Part shown: positions 10,977 to 21,472 of the stretch, in pieces
Layout of the letters: each line of letters starts with the position of its first letter
Position numbering within the stretch: the stretch's first letter is position 1
Source of the DNA: Triatoma infestans
Taxonomy: Eukaryota; Arthropoda; Insecta; Hemiptera; Reduviidae
NCBI GenBank assembly: GCA_011037195.1
Contig: JAAEAF010002582.1
Location: 1-64,000, forward strand
DNA: 64,000 bases
Direction: 5' to 3'
Made by a program: the position numbers and the translations under genes
Notes under the pieces: generated by a model
What the model was told of the DNA's origin: nothing
Seen by the model: the letters and a program-made list of their open reading frames with translations, nothing else
Database searches by the model: none

Positions 10977-11947
10977 GGAATGAGAATTAGAATGATGCAG
11001 GGGGGGACTAAAACCCAGGCACCGCAGCCTCCCATTGAGGCTTATTGTGCCAACCCCTCGAAACCTAGTAGTGGAAGCCCCCTCTTCATGAGGTCCAGAA
11101 CCTTCCCCAAACAGTCCTTCTTGGAGTACGATTTCCTCCGGTCTCAATATGCCTAAGATATCGTACCACAATCTACCTATTGCAACGCAATCAAACAGCA
11201 GGTGAGAGGCCGTCTCCTCCTGCTCCTCCTCCTGACACAGTCTATACAAGGACTCTATATCCTCCACCAACCCCACTTTGTGCAGATGTTTTTTGAACCT
11301 GCCATGCCCTGTAAACAGACCCCAAAGAAATCTGATACCTGCTTAGTCCCAGGATGTCTCTGGTCCTTCTTCTAGACAGCTCTGGCATAACCATTTTGCC
11401 GTGTTTTGCCCCAGTACTTAGCCTCCAGTATCGGTTATGCTCCCTCCTAGTCCATTCTCTCAGAGACGCCCTCGCCATACTTTTGGCTAGAGCAGGTTCC
11501 GGCCCATAGAAGGGAGTCGTCGCTCCCTACCTGGCCAGTTGGTCGGCTTTTTCGTTACCTGTAATCCCCTTATGCCCCGGCACCCATGCTAGCCGAACTT
11601 TGTTGTGCCGGGATAATGCCTCCAGGGAGTCTCTACACTCCCTGACTAGGGGGGAGATGATTCTGAATGCCCGAAGTGCATTCGGCGCAGCCTGGCTGTC
11701 CGAGAAAATGCATATCTCTCTATTCCTAGAGTCCATACGAAGGTTCTCCTCAGCACAGATCTTTATAGCATAGACTTCAGCCTGGAAAACTGTGGAGTAA
11801 CCACCAAGTGGTCTCGCCATGCGTACCTCCGGCTTAACTCCATATATTCCGGCTCCAGTTCCGCAGGCCATTTTGGACCCATCCGTCAACCAGGATCCCC
11901 CAGTCTGGCCCTGTTTATCCCAGCTTTTAGCCCACTCCGTACGTGAC
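10977..11947 (-). pseudogene. LINE ORF2 C-terminal part inserted in HINE-A
   Basis: Minus-strand LINE fragment of 971 bp. From its 5' side: RNase H (MTDGSKMACGTGAGIYG with the first catalytic Asp, then QAEVYAI with the Glu, ICIFSDSQAA with the second Asp, and GHKGITGNEKADQLAR with the last Asp) at 11889-11527. A linker with REHNRYWRLSTG follows, then a zinc-like motif LCQEEEQEETASHLLFDC near 11235-11180. All four RNase H acidic positions are present, but frame changes near 11500 and 11270 break the protein. The exact 13-bp direct repeat on both sides marks a target-primed insertion. The target is the 5' terminus of a HINE-A copy, whose remainder resumes at 11961. There is no poly-A tail; the 3' end is AATTCTCATTCC. 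Confidence 0.82.
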
Positions 11948-12534
11948 TTTACTTTCTCTTAGTAAACGGAAGTAGTTTGATGATGTCAATTTTTCGATAT
12001 CGAGTTTTCACCCGATATACACTTTTAAGGTGTCCTGAGTCCGAAAGTTTTTTTTTGTTTTTTTTAAATTTTGTAAGCGTGTGTTTGGTTCAGCATAATT
12101 CGAAAATGGAAAATCGTAGAAAGTTCAAAAATTTGATATTTAATTTAATTGCTAATATGGGGGATCTGTCCAATAAAGTTTTACAATAAACGGAACTATA
12201 GAACGGAAGTAATACTTGACTGAATATATATATCAATTCCTTTTGCAATTATCTCGATAATGGCTCCAACGATTTTCATTAAACTTTTAATATTAATCAC
12301 ATACATAATATAAATAATTACAACTTTTATTTGAAATATTTATCCAGTAAAATTCATATAAGTGGGATTTTTGGCGGGAGGAGTTGGGTTATATTTTCCG
12401 CTAATGTGTTATTTCAGTTTATTATATCATTCTTATCATCAACATAATATTAATTATAATGAAATGTGATGCAAAAATGCCGAATTTAAAGAAAATTGGT
12501 TCACCGGAAACTGTAAGTTTACTTGAACAGGTTT
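11948..12534 (+). mobile_element. HINE-A outer copy, left part
   Basis: Starts TTTACTTTCTCTTAGTAA and runs through ATATCGAGTTTTCACC, one module and TTCACCGGAAACTG to a short T-run at 12532-12536, where a younger HINE-A is inserted. It probably resumes at about 13567. Confidence 0.65.
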
Positions 12535-13566
12535 TTACTTTCTCTTACTTCCTATTAAAAAAGAAAGTATTGTAATCGTATTAAATTTTCGAGATATCGA
12601 GTTTTCACCGGAAATATGCGTCTAAAAAAGTAGTTTTTAGCAAATGGTTCGTGTGTGTGTATGTATCTGAACAGTATAGCTTAAAAACGAAATGCCGTAG
12701 ATAGTTGAAACTTGATATTCCGTTTAGATTATCACTATGGGATCTGTAATGTTTACTGATTCTAAAGCGTTATCTGTCAAAATTCCTTAAGAAGAAGTTG
12801 TACCACTTCACTAGTTAGTTTTATTTATTACTTTTTTGCGGTTTTTCTCAAAAATGGTTCCAACGATTTTCTTCAAAGTTGGTATATCAACTATACATAC
12901 TGAGAGCTATAACTTTTATTTGAAACATTTCTCTGGGAAAATTCATTTAAGGGCACTATTGGAGGAATGCTGGAGTTATGTTTTCCTCTAAAGTGCTATT
13001 TCAGTTTAATTATACGTACAATTCTGGCATCTTAATAATATTAATTAGTAATAATTATGTTGTTGAAATTCCAAGTTTCAAAAAATCGGATGACCGGAAG
13101 TGCGCTTTTCCTGAAATGTATTTTTTTAGGTTTCTGGTATTTTCTCGAAAATCGATCCAATGATTTTTCTTTGAAGTAGTAAAGTGTACTGTACATATAA
13201 AGAGCTACAACTTTTGTTTGAAACATTTCTCTCCTGGTTATGTCATTTAAGGGGGCTTTTTGGTGATGGGGTGAGGTTATGTTTTTCTTCTAAAGTGTTA
13301 TCGTAGTTGAGATTATACAATTCTATCATCCAAACAAAAATTAATTAGAAATAAATAGATTCGCCCAAATAATCGAGTTTCAAGAAAATTACTAAACCGG
13401 AAGTGCGCTTTTACTGAACATTTTTTTTTTTTTTTCAGTTTTCAAAACGAACTTCAACGAATTTCATCAAATTTTTGTTACACAAACTCTAAAAATTTAT
13501 TAATTACAATTTTGAAAACTGGAATAAGCAATTTTGAAAGTTGTGGCGAATGTTTCACGTCAGATT
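12535..13566 (+). mobile_element. HINE-A inner copy, full length
   Basis: Begins TTACTTTCTCTTACTTCC in the T-run of the outer copy. Carries three modules and ends with the eroded hairpin TGTGGCGAATGTTTCACGTC and AGATTT. About 1.03 kb. Confidence 0.78.
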
Positions 13567-13740
13567 TATTTTTTTTATTTTCAGTTATTTTGCGATTTTT
13601 CTCCATAAAGATATTAAACTAAATTTTACTGAATTTGTTATATTGGCCATACACATACAGCGATCTATCACTTTTGGTTTAGTTTTTCGAATAAATTCAT
13701 TTCCGGTTTGGTCGCATTGTAAACTATGTTAATCGCAGTA
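13567..13740 (+). mobile_element. HINE-A outer copy, right part
   Basis: Resumes with CAGTTATTTTGCGATTTTTC, as expected just after a module T-run, then fades out after TTCATTTCCGG. This supports insertion of the inner copy into a T-run. Confidence 0.5.
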
Positions 13741-13747
13741 AGATTTG

Positions 13748-13878
13748 GTACTTTCTCTTACTCCTCCTAGTAAGAGGAAGTATTGAAATCGTGTCAAATT
13801 TTCGATATTGAGTTTTCACAGGAAATATCCGTTTTGAGGTCCCCTGAGTCCAAAAAAACTGGTTTCTAGCAAATGGTT

Positions 13879-13911
<33 letters not shown>

Positions 13912-14757
13912 GTGAACAGCACAGCTTAAAAACCAAAAATCGTAGAAAGTTCGAACTTGATATTCCGTTTAGGTATCACCATGGGATCCGACAGTGGATC
14001 ATCTGTCAAAATTCCTCAACCGGAAGTACCACTTTACAAGTTGGTTTTATTAGTTTTTGCGATTTTCTCAAAAATGGCTCAAACGATTTTCTTCAAACTT
14101 GGTATATCAACTAAACATACTAACAACTATAACTTTTATTTGAAACATTTCTCAGGAAAAATTCATTTAAAGGGACTTTTGAGGGAGGGGTAGGGTTAGA
14201 TTTTCATCTAAAGTGCTATTTCAGTTTATTATACAATTCTGCCATCTGAATAATGTTAATTAGAATTGAATATATTGTTCAAAGTCCGAGTTGGAAAAAA
14301 ATCGGATAACCGAAAGTGCGTTTACTTTACCATTTTACTAAATGATTTTTTCACTTTTCGCGATTTTCTCAAAAATGGCTCCGACGATTTTCTTGAAACT
14401 ACACATATAAACTAAACATGCAAGGATCTACATAATTTTTTCAAACATTTCTCTGGGAAAATTAATTTAAGAGCACTTTTAGGGGAAGGGTGGGGTTACA
14501 GCTTCTTCTAAGTGTTATTCATACAATTCTACCACCCAAACAAAATTAATTAGAAATAAATAGATTGCTAAAATTCCGAGTTTCAAGAAAATTAGTAAAC
14601 CGGAAGTGCGCTTTTACTGAACAGGTTTGTTCAATTTTCGACGAATTCCGTTAAATTTGGTACACAAACTATAAAATTTGTCAATTATAATTTTGAAAAC
14701 TGGAGTAAGAAAAAAAGTTGTGTGAGTGTTTCAGACCAGATTTTTTTTTTTTTTTTG
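13748..14757 (+). mobile_element. HINE-A, full length, three modules
   Basis: Complete from TACTTTCTCTTACTCC (palindrome loop expanded by CCT) to GTGTGAGTGTTTCAGACC and a 16-base T-run. CCGGAAGT-type boxes at about 14019, 14308 and 14597 give a module period near 290 bp. The (GT)n tract is at 13878-13900. Confidence 0.9.
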
Positions 14758-14758
14758 T

Positions 14759-15289
14759 TATTACATGTTAAATAATAAATTTCTGGACTCTCCAAAGTCT
14801 TGCTACAATCTAATATTGTTTGGTATTCCCACCCAGAACGCTTGAAACATCTAGCCAGAGGCGCATATTATTAACCTAAAATATTCATATTTATTCTATG
14901 AGAAATTCAATCAAAAAAAATATGTAGGTATAAATAATATTATATAGAAAGCGTTATTTGTTGAACATATGACATTTACTTTAATGTACAAATGTTGAAT
15001 CCCTTTTTTGTCACTGCATAAAAGTCATCTTTCCCAAAATGTATACTCTGTTACGAATCTAAAAAAACACGCTTATCTAACTAACCATAATAAATATTAT
15101 TGACATTAAAAACAAAATATATTTTAAGTTCATAATTATAAAAATCTGTTTCTTTAAATTCAAGTAATATTCCGTATATAAATATTTTTATTATTACTAG
15201 ATAGGATCCCTAACCTTTCTGAAAATAATCACTTTATTATCATTACTTTATTTAAACATTACATCTTTATAGTTGTTTTTTTACGTATT
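14759..15289. other. AT-rich spacer
   Basis: Nothing recognised. Confidence 0.5.
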
Positions 15290-15393
15290 ACTCTTTAGAC
15301 CAGTAAGAGTAAGTATTGTGATCATGTCAAAATTTCGGAATTAGTTTTTACCGGAAATAAAAAAAAAAAAAGAAAAAACATTTTTAGAAAATG

Positions 15394-15428
<35 letters not shown>

Positions 15429-15456
15429 CAAAATATCTCAAAAACACGAAAGGTAC
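15290..15456 (+). mobile_element. Degraded HINE-A, left part
   Basis: Keeps AGTAAGTATTGTGATCATGT, TTTACCGGAAAT and a (GT)n tract at 15398-15426. Interrupted at 15457 by an LTR-like insert and continued at 16275. Confidence 0.6.
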
Positions 15457-16270
15457 TGTAATGGGTTCAGATGTCTTGGTGAGGGTTATGATGCGATGAA
15501 TAGTTGGGAGTTAGTTAGAGATTTTTAGAGTGTTGTTACTCGGAATATGATTTACTAATTTACGAAAATAGATATATATATATATATTTTAACAATAATT
15601 TAAACGTTTGAAAAGATAAACAACAATTAATTTAAAATGATTTAAATTGTAACTAGAATGCACAACTATAATGATGATAAATAAATATATGTTTAAATGC
15701 TTAGATAGGGACGCGCTCCGATGTATGAATTATGTCACTGGTAGGATCTTAATGTTACGCTGATAAAATACTGAAGAATAATCCTCCCCACTTCCTGTAG
15801 AGAGACGTTATATTGTCATCACTCACACGTTGACAAGTCTGTAATTACGGGTCACACTAAAACATCTCTTGCCGTGTGTTGACCCTAGGTCTTGAATAGG
15901 TCTGGCAACAGGTGTTGGCGGTTATCAAAAGACTGTAGCCAGGTGGTCGGTCTTTTGAGTGTTTGTTTATTGCCGTGTGTTGACCCTAGGTCTTGAATAG
16001 GTCGGCGAACAGGTGTGGCAACAGGTGATGGTAGTTATCAAAGGACTGTAGCCAGGTGGTCGGTCTTTTGAGTGATTTGTTGATTTTTGTATATTGGCCA
16101 GGCGGCTTCTGTGTACTGACCGTATAATGACCCTTTTGAAGGCAATGTGTCTTTGGCGGTCCCTTTGACCGTGCACTGACCGCGGCTCTTGTATTGAATA
16201 ACAGCGTCTGGCTGTATTAAAAATTATATATTTTCCTTCTGTTATCACTCCTTCTTGTTATCACATTACA
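15457..16270. mobile_element. LTR-like insertion (solo LTR candidate)
   Basis: The 814-bp insert begins TGTAATG and ends CATTACA, a perfect 7-bp terminal inversion with TG...CA. The flanking tetranucleotides are GTAC and GTAT, which fits a 4-bp target duplication with one change. It interrupts a HINE-A copy, giving clear boundaries. It holds a ~101-bp tandem repeat (15870-15970 and 15971-16085). A solo LTR left by recombination is the simplest reading; a short-TIR DNA element cannot be excluded. Confidence 0.6.
15870..16085. repeat. Tandem duplication of ~101 bp
   Basis: Two units share GCCGTGTGTTGACCCTAGGT, CTTGAATAGGTC and GTAGCCAGGTGGTCGGTCTT. The second has an extra stretch (about 16005-16030). 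Confidence 0.8.
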
Positions 16271-16274
16271 GTAT

Positions 16275-16690
16275 CATCACCACATTTTTTGGCATTCATG
16301 TCAAAAAACGAATTTCAAGGTAGTGGGATTTTACTGAATATGTTTTTGTTTTTTTTTTTTAATTTTTTTTCGCAATTTTTCACGAAAAGTCTCTCCAATA
16401 ATTTTCTTTTACCTTCTTTTTAGATTTTTACTCATTACTTTTATTTGAAACATTTGTTCGAGAAAATTGATTTTTTTTTTTTGTAATGGGTTAAGCTTTC
16501 CTCTAAAGTAGCATTTCAATACTATCTATGGTTCTAGTACCTATATAATTATTTATATAGACTGGTATATTGGTAATATTATTAATGCATTGGTTGAATT
16601 TCAAATTTCGAGAAAATCGGTTTTATTCTTTTTTTTAATTTTTTCAAAAAATATTCAAACGATTTACTTTAAATTTGAAATGCTAATTGC
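16275..16690 (+). mobile_element. Degraded HINE-A, right part
   Basis: Module remnants (CGCAATTTTTCACGAAAAG, TTTCGAGAAAATCGG) after the LTR-like insert. The true end is lost. Confidence 0.5.
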
Positions 16691-16734
16691 ACAGATATAG
16701 ACATATCGAAAAACAAGTGTTCTGCTTCGGTGTC

Positions 16735-16905
16735 TACAGCAAACTATATTGAAGGAATGTCTTTTAATTGTTCGTTCAATTCCTCCCCTGTGAGAAGAAG
16801 GGGTAGACAATGCTAACAAGGTTCATGAACTTTTCCTGTAACTGTATTCTGCTACCTGCGCGAGTACCTTTTTGCCAACAAGCTCGCATTTTTCTTCATA
16901 ATTTT
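16735..16905 (+). repeat. Dispersed repeat, related copy at 56.28-56.41 kb
   Basis: AATTCCTCCCCTGTGAGAAG and AAGGGGTAGACAATGC recur in reverse at 56.36-56.41 kb. Function unknown; it may be part of an LTR family. Confidence 0.45.
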
Positions 16906-16927
16906 GACTTTTTTTTTAAATTAAATA

Positions 16928-17188
16928 TGTAGGGGTAGTGAACCTCCACCACTCATCCACTCTAGCGGAGAGAAACAGCCTCTCTCGCACAGAGAGGAGA
17001 GGTTCGGCCAGTGGATATATATATGAGAGAGAGACAGTCAAGGAGAATTCTGTTCATTCTGTTAAATTCAGTCTTACACATCAGACATCATTCTGTTGAT
17101 TCCACTCCGTCATATAATTTTAGCCACGTCAGTCTGTCAGTTCAGTTCATTTCTAATTCTAAAGTGTAAGTCCCTGGAGTCAGTTCTA

Positions 17189-17227
<39 letters not shown>

Positions 17228-17312
17228 TACATATATCAATTATATATCTGAAACCAATCTTAAGGTGTTTATCTATCATCAACAACCAACATCTCCTTAC
17301 AACACCCTTACA
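16928..17312 (+). mobile_element. Solo LTR with 4-bp target duplication
   Basis: 385-bp unit starting TGTAGGGG and ending CCCTTACA, bracketed by the exact 4-bp repeat AATA (16924-16927 and 17313-17316). Inside are a TATA-like stretch (GTGGATATATATATGAG) and, 60-80 bases on, CATTCTGTTAAATTCAGTC, as expected of an LTR promoter. An AT microsatellite (17192-17225) has grown inside it. No internal retrotransposon region remains. The strand is inferred from the TATA-like box. Confidence 0.68.
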
Positions 17313-17378
17313 AATATATTTTTATATTTCTTGCATCCATCACAGATAGAAGAGATTTCTCTTCTTCACGTGCTCCAC

Positions 17379-17390
17379 ATATCCATATAA
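17379..17390. repeat. 12-bp target-site duplication (left)
   Basis: ATATCCATATAA, repeated exactly at 17982-17993 around the LINE insertion. Confidence 0.85.
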
Positions 17391-17981
17391 TTTTTTTTTT
17401 TTTTTTGTTTATTTAGAAATTTACAATCTGTATTACATATATACAATGAGTAAATAGGATGTTGAATGATGAAACTGTAGGCTGTGAGAAGGTAGGAGGA
17501 GAGAAACTATCCAGCGGTAGCACTCTCTACGGGATACCAGTAGCACTGATCAGTTCCGAAGGAAATCTCGGGGCCAATGGCGATTCAAACGGCGAGGTGG
17601 ATTGTCAGGGATGGTAGTGGAGGCTAGAGATTGTATAAAAGGATTAGAGCAAAAGGAGAGTATGAAGTTTATGATATTTTGTCTTTGACAGTTGTTGTAC
17701 GAAAGGACGTTGAGGTCATTATGGAGCGTAAGGTTTGACACGTAGAAAGGAGCATCAACTATCTGTCGAAGTAGCTTAGATTGGAATGTCTGAATAGTAC
17801 GTAAGTTTTTAGGTTTAGCTGAACCCCACGTAATTCAAGTCCGTAAGTCCAAATTGGTTTGATTATAGAAATATATATCAGTCTTTTGAGTTCTGTAGGT
17901 AATTTGGATTGTCTTCCGATAAGTCTGTAAAGAAGTTTGGCCCTTTTAGTCAGTGCTTGTCTTTTAAGTCTTGTGTGCGGG
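17391..17981 (-). pseudogene. Jockey-like LINE, 5'-truncated, with poly-A and TSD
   Basis: The insertion is on the minus strand: a poly-A tail (T-run at 17391-17406), 3' UTR, then the C-terminal end of a reverse transcriptase ORF. Visible blocks are RAKLLYRLIGRQSKL, IYISIIKPIWTYGLEL, then after a frame change WGSAKPKNLRTIQTFQSKLL, then DAPFYVSNLTLHNDLNVL. This is the post-catalytic region of Jockey-type elements. The catalytic YADD part is missing through 5' truncation. Exact 12-bp direct repeats flank it. Confidence 0.85.
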
Positions 17982-17993
17982 ATATCCATATAA

Positions 17994-18899
17994 TAAAATT
18001 TATTTCATTTTGATTGTAAATTTTGTTAAATAAATTTAAAACAAAGTATAAATCAAACATTGTGACATTGTTAAGTATAATTTCTTAAAAACCCCGGTAT
18101 ATCATAATTTCTGTAATTTCAAATGTTTTCGAGTAAGAACTTATAGTTTCGAAAAAACTAACATACATGCATGATCGCTATTTGTCAACTCACAAAACAA
18201 TGCGAATACAAAGGTGGTGGCAATTTTTTCAGTTCAGAGACAATGATAATAAAAACAAGCTGACAAACTTATGACCTATTTATTGTTATAATATGGAAGA
18301 ATAATTCACACAATCGTACCAACTGATTTTTTTTTTTTAACGCAATGTTTTTATCAATTATAAATGGTTAAAACAGAAAAAAAAAAACGCATTAGTTTCT
18401 AAGTAACGTATTAGAAACTAGGTCTATAATATCCCATACAAAGCGCCTTCCTTGTGTAAAGGTCATTCAAACTGGACAGTTATTCAAAAGAGAAGTCATT
18501 CTAATAAGGTAATCCTTTCGTAAGCATACTAATTAATCCATTATCAATAGAATAACATTTTAATTTAATTAGAATATTATACTTATTAAATATTTCATAA
18601 CATTCCATAATTTGATAATTACTCCTTTATTTTTAGATTACAATATAATATTAATATATTTTAATTTGGTAAATTTTAAAAGAGAAACATTTTTGACAAA
18701 GTATATTTGTCATTCCACCAATGAATTAATGTCATTTTAATTACTAATTAGGTAATTAGTTAAATTTAGTTAAGTTTTTAAAAATGTGATAAACAATTCA
18801 TTAGTTGCCGCCACCAAGTTTTCACCTAATAAAATGAAAATATTATATAAAAATTATTTGGTTGGTTATTTATTAATAATATAATTGTTTAAAGTTCTC
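17994..18899. other. AT-rich spacer
   Basis: No feature I can support. Confidence 0.5.
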
Positions 18900-19270
18900 T
18901 TATTGCCTATAAGACGGAAGTGTTCAAGTTTTCGAGTTAGATTTCATCCGAAGTAAATATTTTCAGATCTTCCTAGTTTGGAAAATCTGTGCACAAATCG
19001 GACACATTGACCATTATTTAGTGCAATACTCAAAAATTCAAAACTGTAGAAAGTTTAAACTTGATATTTCGTTTAAGTGCCTAAATAAATAAGGTTTTGG
19101 CCAAAATCGGTGAACCGGAAGTGAAGCTTGATTTTATCATATCTCACACATACATATAAGGAGCTGCAAATTTTATTTAAAACATTTTCAAGGGAAAATT
19201 CATTTTCCGTGGATTCTAGAGAGGGGATGACGTTAGCATTCCTCCAAACTACCTTTCAGTATATTATAAG
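18900..19270 (+). mobile_element. Degraded HINE-A copy
   Basis: Remnants such as GTAGAAAGTTTAAACTTGAT, TGAACCGGAAGTG and GGGAAAATTCATTTTCC in the right order. Ends unclear. Confidence 0.5.
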
Positions 19271-19274
19271 ATTA

Positions 19275-19935
19275 TTATAAACTGCTGGACAAAAGTATTG
19301 CATAAAATTTCAAAATACTCGTATTATAATTTGCAGTTGAACGGTATTTTCGTATTTTTTTACTTTCTCTTACTTCTAGTTCTCTTACTTGTTGAACTCT
19401 AATCCAAACGAAAAAAGAATAACTACCAAAAATTAAAGAAAAACTTGGTTTTATTGCACAGAATAAAAAATAAAGCTCAAAAAAAAAAAAGTTCAAAATT
19501 AGAATGGTTCTAATTTATTATGACTTCATTTTTTTTCAACAGTATTTAGTGATACCTCCACTTGCTCTGGTAGCTGCAGCAAGCCTCTTTGGCATTGAAG
19601 GGATTAGATTTTGGATAACCTCTTGAAAAATCTCATTCCGTTCTTCAAAAACTGCTGTACGTAGCTCCCTGAGAGTGCTAGGGGCAATCAGGCGAAGTCT
19701 GAGCCATCTTCCAAGTGTGTTCTCTATTGGATTTAGGTCTGGACTTCTCGGTGGAGAAACCAAACGTCGAATCCCAACATCCTGTAGGTACTCAAGGCCA
19801 ACTCGAGCAGTGTGACATCTGGCATTGTCCTGCATTAATAGAAAATCATCACCGACACTTTCAGAAATTGGCACAACATATCGCTGAAGAATCTCTTCAA
19901 GGGCATTTAGCGTCCCATTTTCCACGATATGTAAG
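19275..19935 (-). pseudogene. Tc1-like transposase fragment
   Basis: Minus-strand reading from about 19935 to 19540 gives the C-terminal two thirds of a Tc1-type DDE transposase: the second catalytic Asp in LLMQDNARCHTARV, then RSPDLNPIEN with the closing Glu 34 residues on, then the conserved tail STLRELRTAVFEE. The first Asp and the DNA-binding N-terminus are absent, because the sequence breaks off into HINE-A at about 19936. On the other side, CTGCTGGACAAAAGTATTGC at 19279 looks like a Tc1 terminal repeat end. A CTTTCTCTTACTTCTAGT stretch at 19363-19380 resembles the HINE-A 5' end and may be a small insert. Inactive. Confidence 0.8.
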
Positions 19936-20856
19936 TCTGTTATCGTGCCAAGTTTTCGATATCGAATTTTCACCGGAAATATCCGTTTTGCGGTCTCCTG
20001 AATCCAAAAAAACTGGTTTTTAAACAATGGTCTGTGTGTATGTGAACAGTATAACGAAGAATCGTAGAAAGTTCAAACTTGATATTCCGTTTAGGTATAA
20101 CCATGGAATTCGACAGTGAGTCATCTGTCAAAATTCTTCAACCGGAACTACCACGTTATTAATTTTTTTTTGCAATTTTCTCATAAAAATGATTTTCTTG
20201 AAACTTGGTATATCAATTACACATACACAGAGCTACAATATTTATTTGAAACATTTCACCAGGAAAATTCATTTAAGGGCACTTCTGAGGGAAGGTGTAG
20301 GGTTAGGTTTTCCTCTAAGTGCTACTTCAGTTTACTATACAAATCTGTCATCTAAATAATATTAATTAAAATTAAATATTACGTTGTTGAAATTCCAAAT
20401 TTGAAAAAACATCGGATGACCGGAAGTGCGTTTTTACTGAACATGTATTCTTCAGTTGTCTGTTATTTTCACTAAAACGGCTCTAATAATTTTCTTTAAA
20501 CTAGGAATGTGAAATACAACTTTCATTTGAAACATTTCTTCTGATAATGTCATTTAAGGGGGCTTTTCAGGAAGTGGTGGGGTTATGTTTTTCTCTAAAG
20601 TGCTATCGTTGTTGATTATACAATGCTACCATCCAACCAAAATTAATTAGAAATAAATAGATTGCCAAAATTTCCGAGTTTCAAGGAAACTAGTAAACCG
20701 GAAATGCGTTTTTACTGAACAGTTTTTTTTTTTTCAGTTTTTGCGATTTTCTCCATAAAAAACATCGACGAATTTCATTAAATTTAGTATACTAACTATA
20801 AAATTTGTCATTCACAATTTTGCAGTGAGAGAAAGTTGTGTGAGTATATCACACCA
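19936..20856 (+). mobile_element. HINE-A lacking its 5' terminus
   Basis: Starts within the 5' region (TTATCGTGCCAAGTTTTCGA) directly against the Tc1 fragment. Three modules, then GTGTGAGTATATCACACC and a T-run. Confidence 0.82.
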
Positions 20857-21472
20857 ATTTTTTTTTTTTTTTTTAGATATCTGCAAGTAAACTTGTGATG
20901 TTTATAATATGGTCTTCATTAAAATGTAAACAAAAAGATGATGTTCTGAAAAGGTTCTTTCACGCATCATCATTGTAACATTTCGAAATTAATGGTGTGT
21001 AATCTTATCTAACGGATATGTGTAACATGACTTATCCATTCGCAATTAATTTTTACATTATAGTTGTTAATTTCAATTTATCACTCTAGCATCAACAATA
21101 ATTAATTAATTCTATCACAAAACACTTTTTTTAACCCATATTTTTCTTATACCTTCTACTAAGCAGCAAAGAACAGTCAATTTTATTTTTACTTTATCTT
21201 GAGGAACATGTCAAATTTTTTGTTATAAGTTTCCGCCAAAAATTTCGTAATATATCTACCTTCAGTAAAATATATACTATCTACATACACATATAAATCC
21301 CTATATTTTTTTATTTGGTACATTCTGAATAAATCAGAAGTCTGGCGGATTCTGAAGAAATCTGTATATTAAATTTCATATATTATTGACATTATCTTTT
21401 GGACAATAATGTAAACATCTCAAATACTACCTGCAATATCTCCCACTACCTCCGCATACATTTAAGTTAAGC
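20857..21472. other. AT-rich spacer
   Basis: No gene or repeat boundary recognised. Confidence 0.45.
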
